Origin: Aureibaculum algae
Lineage (GTDB): Bacteria; Bacteroidota; Bacteroidia; Flavobacteriales; Flavobacteriaceae
DNA: 64,000 nt
Reading direction: 5' to 3'
Assembly (NCBI RefSeq): GCF_006065315.1
Contig: NZ_CP040749.1
Location: 4,548,001 to 4,612,000, forward strand
The notes under the pieces were generated by a model. The model searched no databases. It saw nothing but the letters and a program-made list of their open reading frames with translations, and had not been told where the DNA came from. Shown piece after piece: positions 45,240 through 54,455 of the stretch. The position numbers were made by a program, and so were the translations under genes. Positions within the stretch are counted from its first letter, which is position 1; every line of letters starts with the position of its first letter.

Positions 45240-47846
45240 ATGACTTCACAAAAAATCAGACAACAATTTTTAGATTTTTTTAAAGATAAGCAACACAAAA
45301 TAGTGCCATCGGCTCCTTTAGTTTTAAAGAATGATCCTACATTAATGTTTAACAATGCAGGTATGGTTCCTTTTAAAGAATATTTTTTAGGACAAAAAAC
45401 GATAAAAAATAAAAGAATCGCTGACACCCAAAAATGTTTACGAGTATCAGGTAAACATAACGACCTAGAAGAAGTTGGTATTGACACCTATCACCACACC
45501 TTATTTGAGATGTTAGGCAATTGGAGTTTTGGTGATTATTTCAAAAAAGAGGCTATTGATTGGGCTTGGGAGTTATTAACGGAAGTCTATAAAATTGATA
45601 AATCAAAATTATATGTCACCGTTTTTGTAGGAGATAAGCAAGATCATTTAGATTTTGATCAAGAAGCTTATGATTTTTGGAAAAGTCACATTGATGAAGA
45701 TAGAATTATCAATGGTAATAAAAAAGATAATTTTTGGGAAATGGGTGCTCAAGGCCCCTGTGGACCTTGCTCAGAAATACATGTAGATTTAAGAACTGAA
45801 GAAGAAAAAGCTAAAACTTCAGGTAAAGATTTAGTAAACAAAGATCACCCTCAAGTGGTTGAAATATGGAATCTGGTTTTTATGCAGTACAATAGAAAAG
45901 CAGACGGTTCCTTAGTCGATTTATCTGCAAAACATATTGATACAGGCATGGGGTTTGAACGTCTATGTATGGCATTACAAGGCGTAACTTCTAATTATGA
46001 TACTGATGTTTTTACACCACTTATTAGCGAAGTAGAAACCATTACAAATCACAATTATGGTAAAGACAATGAAACAGATATTGCTATAAGAGTAATTGTT
46101 GACCATTTACGTGCTGTTGCTTTCTCAATCTCAGATGGCCAATTACCAAGTAATACTGGTGCAGGTTATGTAATTAGACGTATTTTACGTAGAGCAATTC
46201 GATATGGATTTACTTTTCTCGACCAAAAAGAACCGTTTATCTATAAGTTAACGAAAACCTTGTCCAATCAAATGGGCGACGTATTTCCTGAAATAAAAAA
46301 TCAGGAAGTATTAATACACAACGTAATTAAAGAAGAAGAACATTCTTTTTTACGAGCGTTAGACCAAGGGCTGTTATTGTTAGATAGGATTATAGATAAT
46401 ACGAAAGACAAGAACATTTCTGGAGGAAAAGTTTTCGAACTGTATGATACGTATGGCTTCCCTTTTGATTTAACACAACTTATTGCAAAAGAAAAAGGAT
46501 ATACAGTTGATGAAGAAGGGTTCAATACACATATGCAAAAACAAAAAGAACGTTCTAAGGCAGCTTCCGCTGTGGAAACTTCTGATTGGAATGTTTTAGT
46601 TGAAGACGAAGAAGAGGAATTTATTGGATATGACAACTTGAATGCTAAGGTTAAAATTACCCAATACAGGAAAGTTATTACCAAAAAAGATGGCGAAATG
46701 TATCAATTGGTATTTAACATGACCCCTTTCTACCCAGAAGGTGGCGGTCAAGTTGGTGATAAAGGGCATCTTGAAATGAACAACGGTGACGTTATTTATG
46801 TTTTAGACACTAAAAAAGAGAACAATCTAATAGTTCATTACACAAAGCATTTACCAAAAAATACAACCGAAATATTTAACGCTGTAGTAAATAAAGAACA
46901 ACGAAAATTGTCAGCTAGTAATCATACTGCGACACATTTGCTGCACCAAGCATTACGGAAAGTATTAGGAAATCATGTGGAACAAAAAGGCTCTTTAGTA
47001 AAACCGAAATCACTACGTTTTGATTTCTCTCATTTCGCAAAAGTTGAACCTCAACAACTTCAAGAAATTGAAGACTTTGTAAATGCTCGTATTCGAGAAA
47101 ACTTACCATTGATTGAAAAACGCAACGTACCAATGCAAGAAGCTATTGACGAAGGTGCCATGGCTTTATTTGGCGAAAAGTATGGTGATAGTGTTAGAGC
47201 TATTAGATTCGGAAAATCTATTGAGCTGTGTGGTGGTACTCACGTTCAGCACACTGGCGAAATCTGGTATTTTAAAATAAAATCTGAAAGTGCTGTTGCC
47301 GCGGGCATTAGACGAATTGAAGCAATTACCAATACTGCTGTTGGTGATTACTTTGTAGAGATAGATGAGAATTATGAAGCTATAAAACATGTTTTAAAAA
47401 ACCCGAAAGAACCTGTAAAGGCTATAGAAAACTTACAAGAGGAAAACGCTAATTTGAAAAAACAAATTGAAGGTTTTTTAAAAGATAAAGCCTCCAATCT
47501 AAAAGATGAATTAAAAGATAAAGTTCAACAAATAAATGGTGTAAACTTTATAAGTGCGGAAGTGAGTTTAGATGCCAATAGTGTAAAAGATTTGGCCTTT
47601 CAGTTAGGAGGTGAAATTAAAGACTTATTCTTTATTGCAGGATCCAATATTGATGGTAAAGCCATTTTAACTATTTATATTTCCAAAAACATTGCTAACG
47701 ATAAGTTACATGCCGGAAACATTGTACGTGAATTGGGCAAACTAATACAAGGTGGCGGTGGGGGCCAAGCTTTCTTTGCAACAGCTGGCGGTAAAAACCC
47801 CTCTGGAATTAAAGAAGCGTTAGAGAAAGCAAAAGGATATTTGTAA
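45240..47846 (+). CDS. alaS: Alanyl-tRNA synthetase
   Basis: An 868-residue class II synthetase that charges tRNA-Ala. The order is catalytic domain ([48 protein letters not shown]), tRNA-recognition helices, an editing domain with the zinc-binding HTATHLLHQ and CGGTH motifs, and a C-terminal DHHA1 domain ending in [17 protein letters not shown]. The length is normal. It is a single-gene unit. Confidence 0.97.
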   Translation: MTSQKIRQQFLDFFKDKQHKIVPSAPLVLKNDPTLMFNNAGMVPFKEYFLGQKTIKNKRIADTQKCLRVSGKHNDLEEVGIDTYHHTLFEMLGNWSFGDYFKKEAIDWAWELLTEVYKIDKSKLYVTVFVGDKQDHLDFDQEAYDFWKSHIDEDRIINGNKKDNFWEMGAQGPCGPCSEIHVDLRTEEEKAKTSGKDLVNKDHPQVVEIWNLVFMQYNRKADGSLVDLSAKHIDTGMGFERLCMALQGVTSNYDTDVFTPLISEVETITNHNYGKDNETDIAIRVIVDHLRAVAFSISDGQLPSNTGAGYVIRRILRRAIRYGFTFLDQKEPFIYKLTKTLSNQMGDVFPEIKNQEVLIHNVIKEEEHSFLRALDQGLLLLDRIIDNTKDKNISGGKVFELYDTYGFPFDLTQLIAKEKGYTVDEEGFNTHMQKQKERSKAASAVETSDWNVLVEDEEEEFIGYDNLNAKVKITQYRKVITKKDGEMYQLVFNMTPFYPEGGGQVGDKGHLEMNNGDVIYVLDTKKENNLIVHYTKHLPKNTTEIFNAVVNKEQRKLSASNHTATHLLHQALRKVLGNHVEQKGSLVKPKSLRFDFSHFAKVEPQQLQEIEDFVNARIRENLPLIEKRNVPMQEAIDEGAMALFGEKYGDSVRAIRFGKSIELCGGTHVQHTGEIWYFKIKSESAVAAGIRRIEAITNTAVGDYFVEIDENYEAIKHVLKNPKEPVKAIENLQEENANLKKQIEGFLKDKASNLKDELKDKVQQINGVNFISAEVSLDANSVKDLAFQLGGEIKDLFFIAGSNIDGKAILTIYISKNIANDKLHAGNIVRELGKLIQGGGGGQAFFATAGGKNPSGIKEALEKAKGYL

Positions 47847-48035
47847 TTAAGTTGATGTATTTGCTAATCCTTAATTTGTTTAATTGATAAAACTATCATT
47901 TCGATAAAGGAAAAGCCTATCAAAATCATGGTGACAATTCGTAATATTGCTTGCACCTCGGAATGACAAAGATTAATGGAATTTCCGTATTAGAAATATT
48001 CAAGGCAATCTGTATTTTATTCTTAACACCAATCA

Positions 48036-48974
48036 ATGAAACTAAAAACGGAAATACCTATTAAAAAACAACGCAACCCGATTACATATGATAGCAATAT
48101 CATTCTAATTGGCTCGTGTTTTTCAGATAATATAGGTGAACAATTGAATTATTATAAGTTCAATACATCTGTAAACCCAAATGGTATTTTGTTTAATCCA
48201 GTTTCTATTGAAAATACGATAAAAGATGCGGTTAACAAGCGAGAATACACCAAAGATGATCTTGTTTTTCATGATGGTTTATGGCATAGTTTTAAGCACC
48301 ATTCTAAGTTTTCAGAACCTGCACCTGATGTATCAAAAAAAAACAAAAATGTATTCGATTTTTATGAGGCTCTCAAATCAGCGACTCATATTTTTATTAC
48401 ACTTGGTACAGCTTGGGCCTATCGACATTTAGAATCAAATACCATTGTAGCAAACTGTCATAAAATACCACAAGTAGCATTTAAAAAAGAGTTGCTAACC
48501 GTTGCAGAAATTGAAAAAAGTTTGGTTTCATTACTTGAACAGGTAAAAACGGTAAACATAAAGGCTTCCGTCACCTTTACGGTAAGTCCTGTCCGTCATT
48601 TGAAGGATGGATTTATTGAAAATCAGCAAAGTAAAGCTCATTTGTTGACTGCCATTCACAACGTAATAAACAGCAATAATGTAGCCTATTTTCCAGCTTA
48701 TGAAATAATGATGGATGATTTACGTGATTATCGTTTTTACAAACAAGATATGGTGCACCCTAATAAGCTGGCTATCAATTATATTTGGGAAAAATTTACA
48801 GACTCTTTTATGTCTGAGGACACTATTAAAATAATGTCTAAAGTAAATCAATTACAAAAAGACTTAGCACATAGGCCTATACATCCACAAAGTGAAAGCC
48901 ATCAAAAATTTCTTGATGCTACTTCAAAAAAATTAAAAAGCTTTAAAGAAAACCACCCAAAGATTATTTTTTAA
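48036..48974 (+). CDS. GSCFA-domain protein (SGNH-hydrolase-like)
   Basis: A 312-residue protein defined by the GSCFA domain. The signature reads IILIGSCFSDNIGEQL (24-39), with the final A replaced by S. FITLGTAWAYRHLESNTIVANCHKIPQ, VSPVRHLKDGF and the late DMVHPNKLAINYIWEKF are the other conserved blocks. The S-x-D and D-x-x-H placement suggests an SGNH-type esterase or lipase, possibly acting on glycans, but no reaction is proven. No signal peptide. It is preceded by 189 bp without other visible features and is convergent with the rhodanese gene. Confidence 0.82.
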   Translation: MKLKTEIPIKKQRNPITYDSNIILIGSCFSDNIGEQLNYYKFNTSVNPNGILFNPVSIENTIKDAVNKREYTKDDLVFHDGLWHSFKHHSKFSEPAPDVSKKNKNVFDFYEALKSATHIFITLGTAWAYRHLESNTIVANCHKIPQVAFKKELLTVAEIEKSLVSLLEQVKTVNIKASVTFTVSPVRHLKDGFIENQQSKAHLLTAIHNVINSNNVAYFPAYEIMMDDLRDYRFYKQDMVHPNKLAINYIWEKFTDSFMSEDTIKIMSKVNQLQKDLAHRPIHPQSESHQKFLDATSKKLKSFKENHPKIIF

Positions 48975-48975
48975 T

Positions 48976-49281
48976 CTACATGTGTTTGTCCACGTTTTGC
49001 CAAGGACCACCATTAATACAATCTATACCGTGTTGTTTTAAAATACTTTCAGCACTTCCACTTCTTGCACCACTTCTACAACACGTAATTACCGGTTTAT
49101 TTAAGGCTTTAATTTCATCTATATGATTTTGTATAGTATCTAAAACAATGTTCTTTGAACCTTCAACATGACCTTCACTGTATTCTGCAACCGTTCTCAC
49201 ATCAATAACCACTGCTCCTTTTTCAAGGTATTCTTCTATATTATTATTGCCTCCTGATCCAAATAAATTAAATAATCCCAT
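48976..49281 (-). CDS. Rhodanese-like domain protein
   Basis: A 101-residue single rhodanese domain. It has VVIDVRTVAEYSEGHVEGSKNI and the active-site loop CRSGAR beginning at Cys68, with a neighbouring Cys67. The loop length fits sulfur transfer, not phosphatase activity. It is probably cytosolic, although the GLFNLFGSGG start is unusual. The physiological sulfur acceptor is unknown. It is convergent with the GSCFA gene with a 1-bp gap. Confidence 0.88.
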   Translation of the reverse strand: MGLFNLFGSGGNNNIEEYLEKGAVVIDVRTVAEYSEGHVEGSKNIVLDTIQNHIDEIKALNKPVITCCRSGARSGSAESILKQHGIDCINGGPWQNVDKHM

Positions 49282-49404
49282 ATTTCTATTTTTAAGTTTA
49301 AGATTGCAAATGTAAGTATAAAATTGTTTTACATACTGTAACTCTTGTTACCAAAGTGATTAAAGTAATCAATTAAAATCTTGCATAATTTTTTTTAATA
49401 ACAT

Positions 49405-49433
49405 AATAAATCCCGCTCAAGGCGGGATTTATT
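49405..49433. terminator. Terminator after glnN
   Basis: Perfect 12-bp GC-rich stem (AATAAATCCCGC with GCGGGATTTATT) and a 5-base loop, 22 bp past the glnN stop on the minus strand. A T-rich stretch lies on the far side. Confidence 0.88.
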
Positions 49434-49454
49434 GTACTAATTCTATTTAATTTC

Positions 49455-51638
49455 TTAACGTGTAAAAAGCATTTCTCTATACTTAGTTAAAGTCCAAAGT
49501 TCATCATCAATCATAATTTCTAATTTATCACAATGGTATCTTATGTCATCAAAATAAGGCTTAACCTTATTACAATAAGCTTCAGCAGCTTTTTGCCCTT
49601 CTAATTTGTTAGCTTTCTTACGCTCTTCAACCATTGCATTAATCTTAGAATTAATTTCCGATATATGCTCTGATATTTCTCTAATAAGTTTAATTTGCTC
49701 ACCAGCTTCTTTTTTATAGTCCTGTTCAAAGATTTCTTTTAATCCTTTTACATTCTCTATTAACATATTTTGATATCTTACAGCTGTTGGTATTACATGA
49801 TTTCTAGCAATATCACCCAACACTCTGCCCTCAATTTGAATATGCATTGTGTATTCTTCCAATTCTATTTCATGTCTTGCCTCTACCTCTACCTTACTCA
49901 TTACCTCCATTTCTTCATACAGTGCTAATGTTTTTTTAGAGATTTGAGCTTTTAAAGCTTCTGGTGTTGTTTTATTATTACTTAGACCTCTTTTCTTAGC
50001 TTCTTTTTCCCATTCTACACCGTAACCATTTCCTTCAAATAAAATTTTCTTAGAAGATTTTATATATTCTCTTAACACATTAAATATAGCTTCGTCTTTC
50101 TTTAGATCTTTCTTTTTAATTAAAGCGTCAACCTCTATTTTAAAATCTTTTAATTGCTTGGCAACTATAGTATTTAAAACAGTCATTGGAATCGCACAAT
50201 TGGCCGTAGAACCAACGGCTCTAAATTCAAATTTATTACCTGTAAAAGCAAAAGGGGAAGTTCTATTTCTATCTGTATTATCTAACAATACATCTGGAAT
50301 TTTACCAACAACATTGAGTTTTAAATCTGTTTTTTCTTGAGGCGAAAGCTTACCATTGGTAACACCCTCTAACTCTTGTAATACTTTGGTCAATTGCTCT
50401 CCTATAAATACAGAAATAATTGCTGGTGGAGCTTCATTTGCACCTAACCTGTGGTCATTACTTGCAGAAGCAATTGCTGCTCTAAGCAATTCTTCATTAT
50501 CATAAACCGCTTTTATGGTATTGATAAAGAAGGTTAAAAATTGTAAGTTACTCATTGGTGTTTTACCTGGACCCAATAAATTAATTCCAGTATCTGTAGA
50601 TAAAGACCAGTTATTGTGTTTACCTGAACCGTTTACACCAGCAAATGGCTTTTCATGAAACAACACTTTTAACTGATGACGAGAAGCCACTTTACCCATA
50701 ACGTCCATTAATAACGAATTATGATCAACTGCTAAATTAGACTCTTCATAAATAGGTGCCAATTCAAATTGATTTGGTGCAACTTCGTTGTGACGTGTTT
50801 TAACTGGAATACCTAACAACATACATTCCGTTTCCAAATCACGCATATAGTTTAGTGCTCTTGTTGGAATTGACCCAAAATAGTGATCATCTAATTGTTG
50901 CCCCTTAGCAGGAGAATGCCCTAACAGCGTACGACCTGTTAAAATAATATCCGGTCTTGAGGTAGCTAATGATTTATCAATTAAAAAATACTCTTGCTCC
51001 CACCCTAAAGAGGCAGTCACTTTTTTTACATTTTTATCAAAATATTTACAAACTGCAGTAGCTGATTTATCCACGGCCTGTAACGCTCTTAATAATGGTG
51101 TTTTATTATCTAAGGCTTCACCTGTATAAGCAACAAAGATAGTAGGAATAGAAAGTGTTGTACCAAAAATAAAGGCAGGAGAAGTAGGATCCCAAGCGGT
51201 ATAACCTCTCGCTTCAAAAGTATTTCTAATACCACCATTAGGAAAACTAGAAGCATCTGGTTCTTGTTGAACAAGTTCAGAACCGCCAAATTTCTCAATA
51301 GCTAATCCGTTGCCAATAGTTTCAAAAAAGGCATCATGTTTCTCAGCAGTACCTCCAGTTAATGGTTGAAACCAGTGAGTATAATGCGTTACTCCTTTAG
51401 ACAAAGCCCAATCTTTCATTGAAGAAGCTACTTGATCAGCAATTTTTCTATCTATTTTTGTACCCTCTTGAATAGCACTCATCACTCCATTATAGGCTTC
51501 TTTCGTCAAATACTGACGCATCGTAGTTTCATTAAAAACGTTTTCGCCAAATAACTTAGAACGTCTTATACTTTCATCAACTTCTACAGGTTTTCTGTTT
51601 AATGCTTCTTTTAAAGCATTGAATCTTAATATTGCCAT
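49455..51638 (-). CDS. glnN: Glutamine synthetase type III
   Basis: A 727-residue ammonium-assimilating enzyme, ATP + glutamate + NH3 to glutamine. GSIII features are present: the long N-terminal extension, HYTHWFQPLTGGTAEKHDAF, the FGEN-type NVFNE start, ELAPIYEESNLAVDHNSLLMDVM, FHEKPFAGVNGSGKHNNWSLSTD, RLGANEAPPAIISVFIG and the NRTSPFAFTGNKFEFRAVGS box. The C-terminal ~200 residues are helical, as expected. It is divergent from a second, unrelated-type glutamine synthetase. Confidence 0.96.
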   Translation of the reverse strand: MAILRFNALKEALNRKPVEVDESIRRSKLFGENVFNETTMRQYLTKEAYNGVMSAIQEGTKIDRKIADQVASSMKDWALSKGVTHYTHWFQPLTGGTAEKHDAFFETIGNGLAIEKFGGSELVQQEPDASSFPNGGIRNTFEARGYTAWDPTSPAFIFGTTLSIPTIFVAYTGEALDNKTPLLRALQAVDKSATAVCKYFDKNVKKVTASLGWEQEYFLIDKSLATSRPDIILTGRTLLGHSPAKGQQLDDHYFGSIPTRALNYMRDLETECMLLGIPVKTRHNEVAPNQFELAPIYEESNLAVDHNSLLMDVMGKVASRHQLKVLFHEKPFAGVNGSGKHNNWSLSTDTGINLLGPGKTPMSNLQFLTFFINTIKAVYDNEELLRAAIASASNDHRLGANEAPPAIISVFIGEQLTKVLQELEGVTNGKLSPQEKTDLKLNVVGKIPDVLLDNTDRNRTSPFAFTGNKFEFRAVGSTANCAIPMTVLNTIVAKQLKDFKIEVDALIKKKDLKKDEAIFNVLREYIKSSKKILFEGNGYGVEWEKEAKKRGLSNNKTTPEALKAQISKKTLALYEEMEVMSKVEVEARHEIELEEYTMHIQIEGRVLGDIARNHVIPTAVRYQNMLIENVKGLKEIFEQDYKKEAGEQIKLIREISEHISEINSKINAMVEERKKANKLEGQKAAEAYCNKVKPYFDDIRYHCDKLEIMIDDELWTLTKYREMLFTR

Positions 51639-51661
51639 GATATATAATTATTTAGTTTAAA

Positions 51662-51669
51662 CAAAACTA
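51662..51669 (-). promoter_or_regulatory. -7 promoter element TAGTTTTG of glnN
   Basis: Perfect TAnnTTTG on the minus strand, 23 bp upstream of the glnN ATG. An AAATATTT palindrome lies ~25 bp further upstream. Confidence 0.55.
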
Positions 51670-51828
51670 GCGAATTTCACTGAAACTTATTATAAATATT
51701 TCTCAATTTTATAGGGATTTTTTTATATATTTTTAACCTACCCCCCTAAAAAAATCGGGGTATCTGTAAAAATATACTATTAATGTCGATTTTCAATCCG
51801 CAAATTTCCATAGTACTTTATAAATATT

Positions 51829-51836
51829 TATTTTTG
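51829..51836 (+). promoter_or_regulatory. -7 promoter element TATTTTTG of glnA
   Basis: Perfect TAnnTTTG 35 bp upstream of the glnA ATG. The palindrome TAAATATTTA ends in its first two bases. A very similar TATAAATATTT sits ~130 bp away near the glnN promoter (51691-51701), so the two could be sites for a shared nitrogen regulator. Confidence 0.5.
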
Positions 51837-51871
51837 TCTTAATATTTTAAAACTTAAAATACTTATAAATT

Positions 51872-52888
51872 ATGGCAAAAATAAAATTAGAATACATTTG
51901 GTTGGATGGTTACTTTCCAACACAAAACATGAGAAGTAAAACCAAAGTAGAAGAACATGAAAATTTCAAAGGAACTCTTGAAGAAATAGGAAATTGGTCT
52001 TTTGATGGTTCATCTACTAAACAAGCTTCAGGTGGATCTTCTGACTGTATTTTAAAGCCAGTTGCAATTTACCCAGACCCAACACGTATTAACGGTTATT
52101 TAGTGATGAATGAGGTTATGAACGCTGATGGAACTCCTCATGAGTCTAATGCCCGTGCTACTATTAAAGATGATGATAATGATTTCTGGTTCGGATTTGA
52201 ACAAGAATACTTTATTATGAATACGAGCACTGGATTACCTTTAGGTTTTCCAAGAGGTGGTTACCCAGCTCCACAAGGAATGTACTACTGTTCAGTTGGT
52301 GGATTACATACTCACGGACGTGATTTAGTTGAAGAGCACGCTAATTTATGTATCGATGCTGGCTTAAACTTTGAAGGTATTAACCAAGAAGTTGCCTCTG
52401 GACAATGGGAATACCAATTGTTTGCAAAAGGAGCTAAGAAAGCAGGAGATGAAATCTGGGTTTCTAGATATCTACTAGATCGTTTAACTGAGGGTAAAGG
52501 AATGTACATTGAGTACCATCCAAAACCATTAGGAGATACAGACTGGAATGGATCTGGAATGCACGCTAATTTTTCTAATTCAATCTTAAGGACTTGTGGT
52601 TCTAAAGATAAATATATTGAAATATGTGAAGCTTTCCGTCCACTTGTAAAAGAACATATTTCTATTTATGGAGAATTTAATGATCAACGTTTAACTGGTA
52701 AGCATGAGACAGCTTCAATCAACGATTTCTCTTGGGGAGTTTCAGATAGAGGTGCCTCTATTCGAATTCCAATTATCGTTGTAGAAAATGGATACAAAGG
52801 ATGGTTAGAAGACCGTCGTCCATCTTCAAACGCTGACCCATACAAAGTTGCTGCAAGAATTATTGAAACGGTTAAACCAATAAAATAA
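51872..52888 (+). CDS. glnA: Glutamine synthetase, eukaryote-like type II (beta-grasp)
   Basis: A 338-residue enzyme of the GSII type usual in plants and animals. Signatures: KLEYIWLDGYFPTQNMRSKTK, GNWSFDGSSTKQASGGSSDCILKP, WFGFEQEYFIM, GINQEVASGQWEYQLF, GSGMHANFSNS and GVSDRGASIRIP. The length is far below the 450-470 residues of bacterial GSI. It makes a second independent route of glutamine synthesis beside the divergent GSIII. A strong terminator follows. Confidence 0.95.
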   Translation: MAKIKLEYIWLDGYFPTQNMRSKTKVEEHENFKGTLEEIGNWSFDGSSTKQASGGSSDCILKPVAIYPDPTRINGYLVMNEVMNADGTPHESNARATIKDDDNDFWFGFEQEYFIMNTSTGLPLGFPRGGYPAPQGMYYCSVGGLHTHGRDLVEEHANLCIDAGLNFEGINQEVASGQWEYQLFAKGAKKAGDEIWVSRYLLDRLTEGKGMYIEYHPKPLGDTDWNGSGMHANFSNSILRTCGSKDKYIEICEAFRPLVKEHISIYGEFNDQRLTGKHETASINDFSWGVSDRGASIRIPIIVVENGYKGWLEDRRPSSNADPYKVAARIIETVKPIK

Positions 52889-52909
52889 TTTATCTAACTT
52901 TTAGTTATA

Positions 52910-52941
52910 AAAAAAAACACCGCAATTGCGGTGTTTTTTTT
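52910..52941. terminator. Bidirectional terminator after glnA
   Basis: Perfect 16-bp palindrome with A8/T8 tails (52910-52925 with 52926-52941) between the convergent glnA and antiporter genes. The GC core is ACACCGCAATTGCGGTGT. Confidence 0.92.
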
Positions 52942-52993
52942 GTATACAGACTTTTATACCTCAGACAACATCTCTCCAAAATGAGAATTATTT

Positions 52994-53947
52994 TTAGGAA
53001 GCAGCAAAGGAAAGGTAAATAAAAGTTAGATATATCAATAAAAGCACCAAGCCTTTATATCTAGAAATTTCCAATTTTTTGGGTATAAACACCAATGGTA
53101 ATAACAACACTGCTATCGCTAACATCCAAACAATATCATTTGATAAAAGTGCCGTATCATTAACATGTATTGGTGTAATTATTGCAGTTAAGCCCAACAC
53201 AGATGCTATGTTAAAAATATTAGAACCGATTAAATTTCCTATTGAAATTGCTTTTTCTTTTCGAAGAGCGGCTATTACTGAAGCGGCTAATTCAGGAACG
53301 CTTGTTCCTAAAGCGACCATACTAACACCTATTACTCTTTCACTTACACCTAATTTTGTTGCAATATCAACAGCCCCTTTCACTAACAATTCTGATCCAA
53401 AATACAATGCCGTACCTCCAATGAGTAACCATAAAACTATTTTGAATCCTGATGTTTCACTAAGTGATTCATCCACCTCTTCAACAGCAATATTTTTATT
53501 ATCCTTTCTTGATAATTTAATCATAAAATAAATAAAAGCTATTAATGAAACGAACAAAATTCCACCTTCAATCTGGGTTAAAACGTTATCATTTATTAGA
53601 AAAAAGTAAAGTGCCAATGATGAAATAACCATCATTGGCCAATTCATTTTATAAAAATCTTTATCGACCGTTAAAGGGGAAATAATGGCAGTTATACCTA
53701 AAACTAAAGCTATATTGGCAATATTAGAACCGACCACATTACTTAAAGACAAATCTGGATGGCCATCTAAGGCTGCCTGTAAACTCACCAATAATTCTGG
53801 AGCAGATGTAGCAAAAGAAACGACGGTCATACCAATAACTAGTTTGGAGAGCTTCAATTTAAATGAAAGTCCTACCGAAGACCTTACCAAAAACTCACCA
53901 CCAATTACTAATAAAATTAATCCTGCAATTAAATAAAAAATGCTCAT
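52994..53947 (-). CDS. Calcium/sodium antiporter (CaCA family, YrbG-like)
   Basis: A 317-residue inner-membrane cation exchanger with ten helices in two inverted halves. Both alpha-repeats are present and related: FATSAPELLVSLQAALDGHPDLSLSNVVGSNIANIALVLG near residue 46 and ALGTSVPELAASVIAALRKEKAISIGNLIGSNIFNIASVLG near residue 212. The acidic E of each PEL motif binds the cation. The direction of use, calcium or sodium export, cannot be told from sequence. It has its own TAnnTTTG promoter. Confidence 0.9.
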   Translation of the reverse strand: MSIFYLIAGLILLVIGGEFLVRSSVGLSFKLKLSKLVIGMTVVSFATSAPELLVSLQAALDGHPDLSLSNVVGSNIANIALVLGITAIISPLTVDKDFYKMNWPMMVISSLALYFFLINDNVLTQIEGGILFVSLIAFIYFMIKLSRKDNKNIAVEEVDESLSETSGFKIVLWLLIGGTALYFGSELLVKGAVDIATKLGVSERVIGVSMVALGTSVPELAASVIAALRKEKAISIGNLIGSNIFNIASVLGLTAIITPIHVNDTALLSNDIVWMLAIAVLLLPLVFIPKKLEISRYKGLVLLLIYLTFIYLSFAAS

Positions 53948-53961
53948 AAATCTTGTTTCCG

Positions 53962-53969
53962 CAAATATA
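53962..53969 (-). promoter_or_regulatory. -7 promoter element TATATTTG of the antiporter gene
   Basis: Perfect TAnnTTTG on the minus strand 14 bp upstream of the antiporter ATG, back to back with the BlaI operator region. Confidence 0.55.
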
Positions 53970-54027
53970 CTATTTGATTTGATAAATTAAGTTGAATAAT
54001 TAGTAAGTGGTTAAATAAATCTTAATT

Positions 54028-54071
54028 AACTACTTTTATAGTTATTTAACTAAAAAAATAGTTTATGTTTG
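54028..54071 (+). promoter_or_regulatory. Tandem dyad operator and promoter of the BlaI/BlaR1-like operon
   Basis: Two identical dyads, AACTA-N6-TAGTT, lie at 54028-54043 and 54048-54063. Their centres are 20 bp apart, about two helical turns. The second dyad abuts the -7 element TATGTTTG (54064-54071), which is 17 bp before the BlaI start. This is the arrangement expected for an autoregulating dimeric winged-helix repressor that blocks RNA polymerase. The dyad sequence differs from the TACA-TGTA type known from Staphylococcus and Bacillus, so the specificity is its own. Confidence 0.7.
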
Positions 54072-54088
54072 TAGAAATATTTAGCTAA

Positions 54089-54451
54089 ATGGACAAACTT
54101 ACAACCAAAGAAGAAGAATTGATGCAAATTTTATGGAAGCTAAAAAAAGCTTTTGTCAAAGAACTCGTAGCTGAGATGCCTGAACCTAAACCCCATTACA
54201 ATACGGTTTCTACGGTAATCCGAAAAATGGAAGAAAAAGGGTTTATTGCACATGAAGCTTTTGGTAACACACATAGGTATTATCCGAAAATATCAAAAGA
54301 TAACTATAGAAAAGGTTATTTTTCTAATGCTATTGATAATTATTTTGGAAATTCTTATAAAAATGTGGTCTCCTTTTTTGCAAATGAAGAAAAAATTAGT
54401 GCTGATGAATTGCGAGAAATCATAAAAATTATTGAATCCAAAAAAGACTAA
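54089..54451 (+). CDS. BlaI/MecI/CopY-family repressor
   Basis: A 120-residue winged-helix repressor. The DNA-binding domain is MDKLTTKEEELMQILWKLKKAFVKELVAEMPEPKPHYNTVSTVIRKMEEKGFIAHEAFGNTHRYYPKI, with the family's TVSTVIRKMEEKGF recognition helix and the beta-wing. The C-terminal helices dimerise. In known systems the partner BlaR1 triggers loss of repressor. The stop is 4 bp before the partner gene, so the two are in one operon. Confidence 0.92.
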   Translation: MDKLTTKEEELMQILWKLKKAFVKELVAEMPEPKPHYNTVSTVIRKMEEKGFIAHEAFGNTHRYYPKISKDNYRKGYFSNAIDNYFGNSYKNVVSFFANEEKISADELREIIKIIESKKD

Positions 54452-54455
54452 CATT

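Noticed and set aside
47847-48035. Hidden gene or RNA between alaS and the GSCFA gene
   Set aside because: There are stops in all frames, no TAnnTTTG with a following start codon, and no stable hairpin that I could find.
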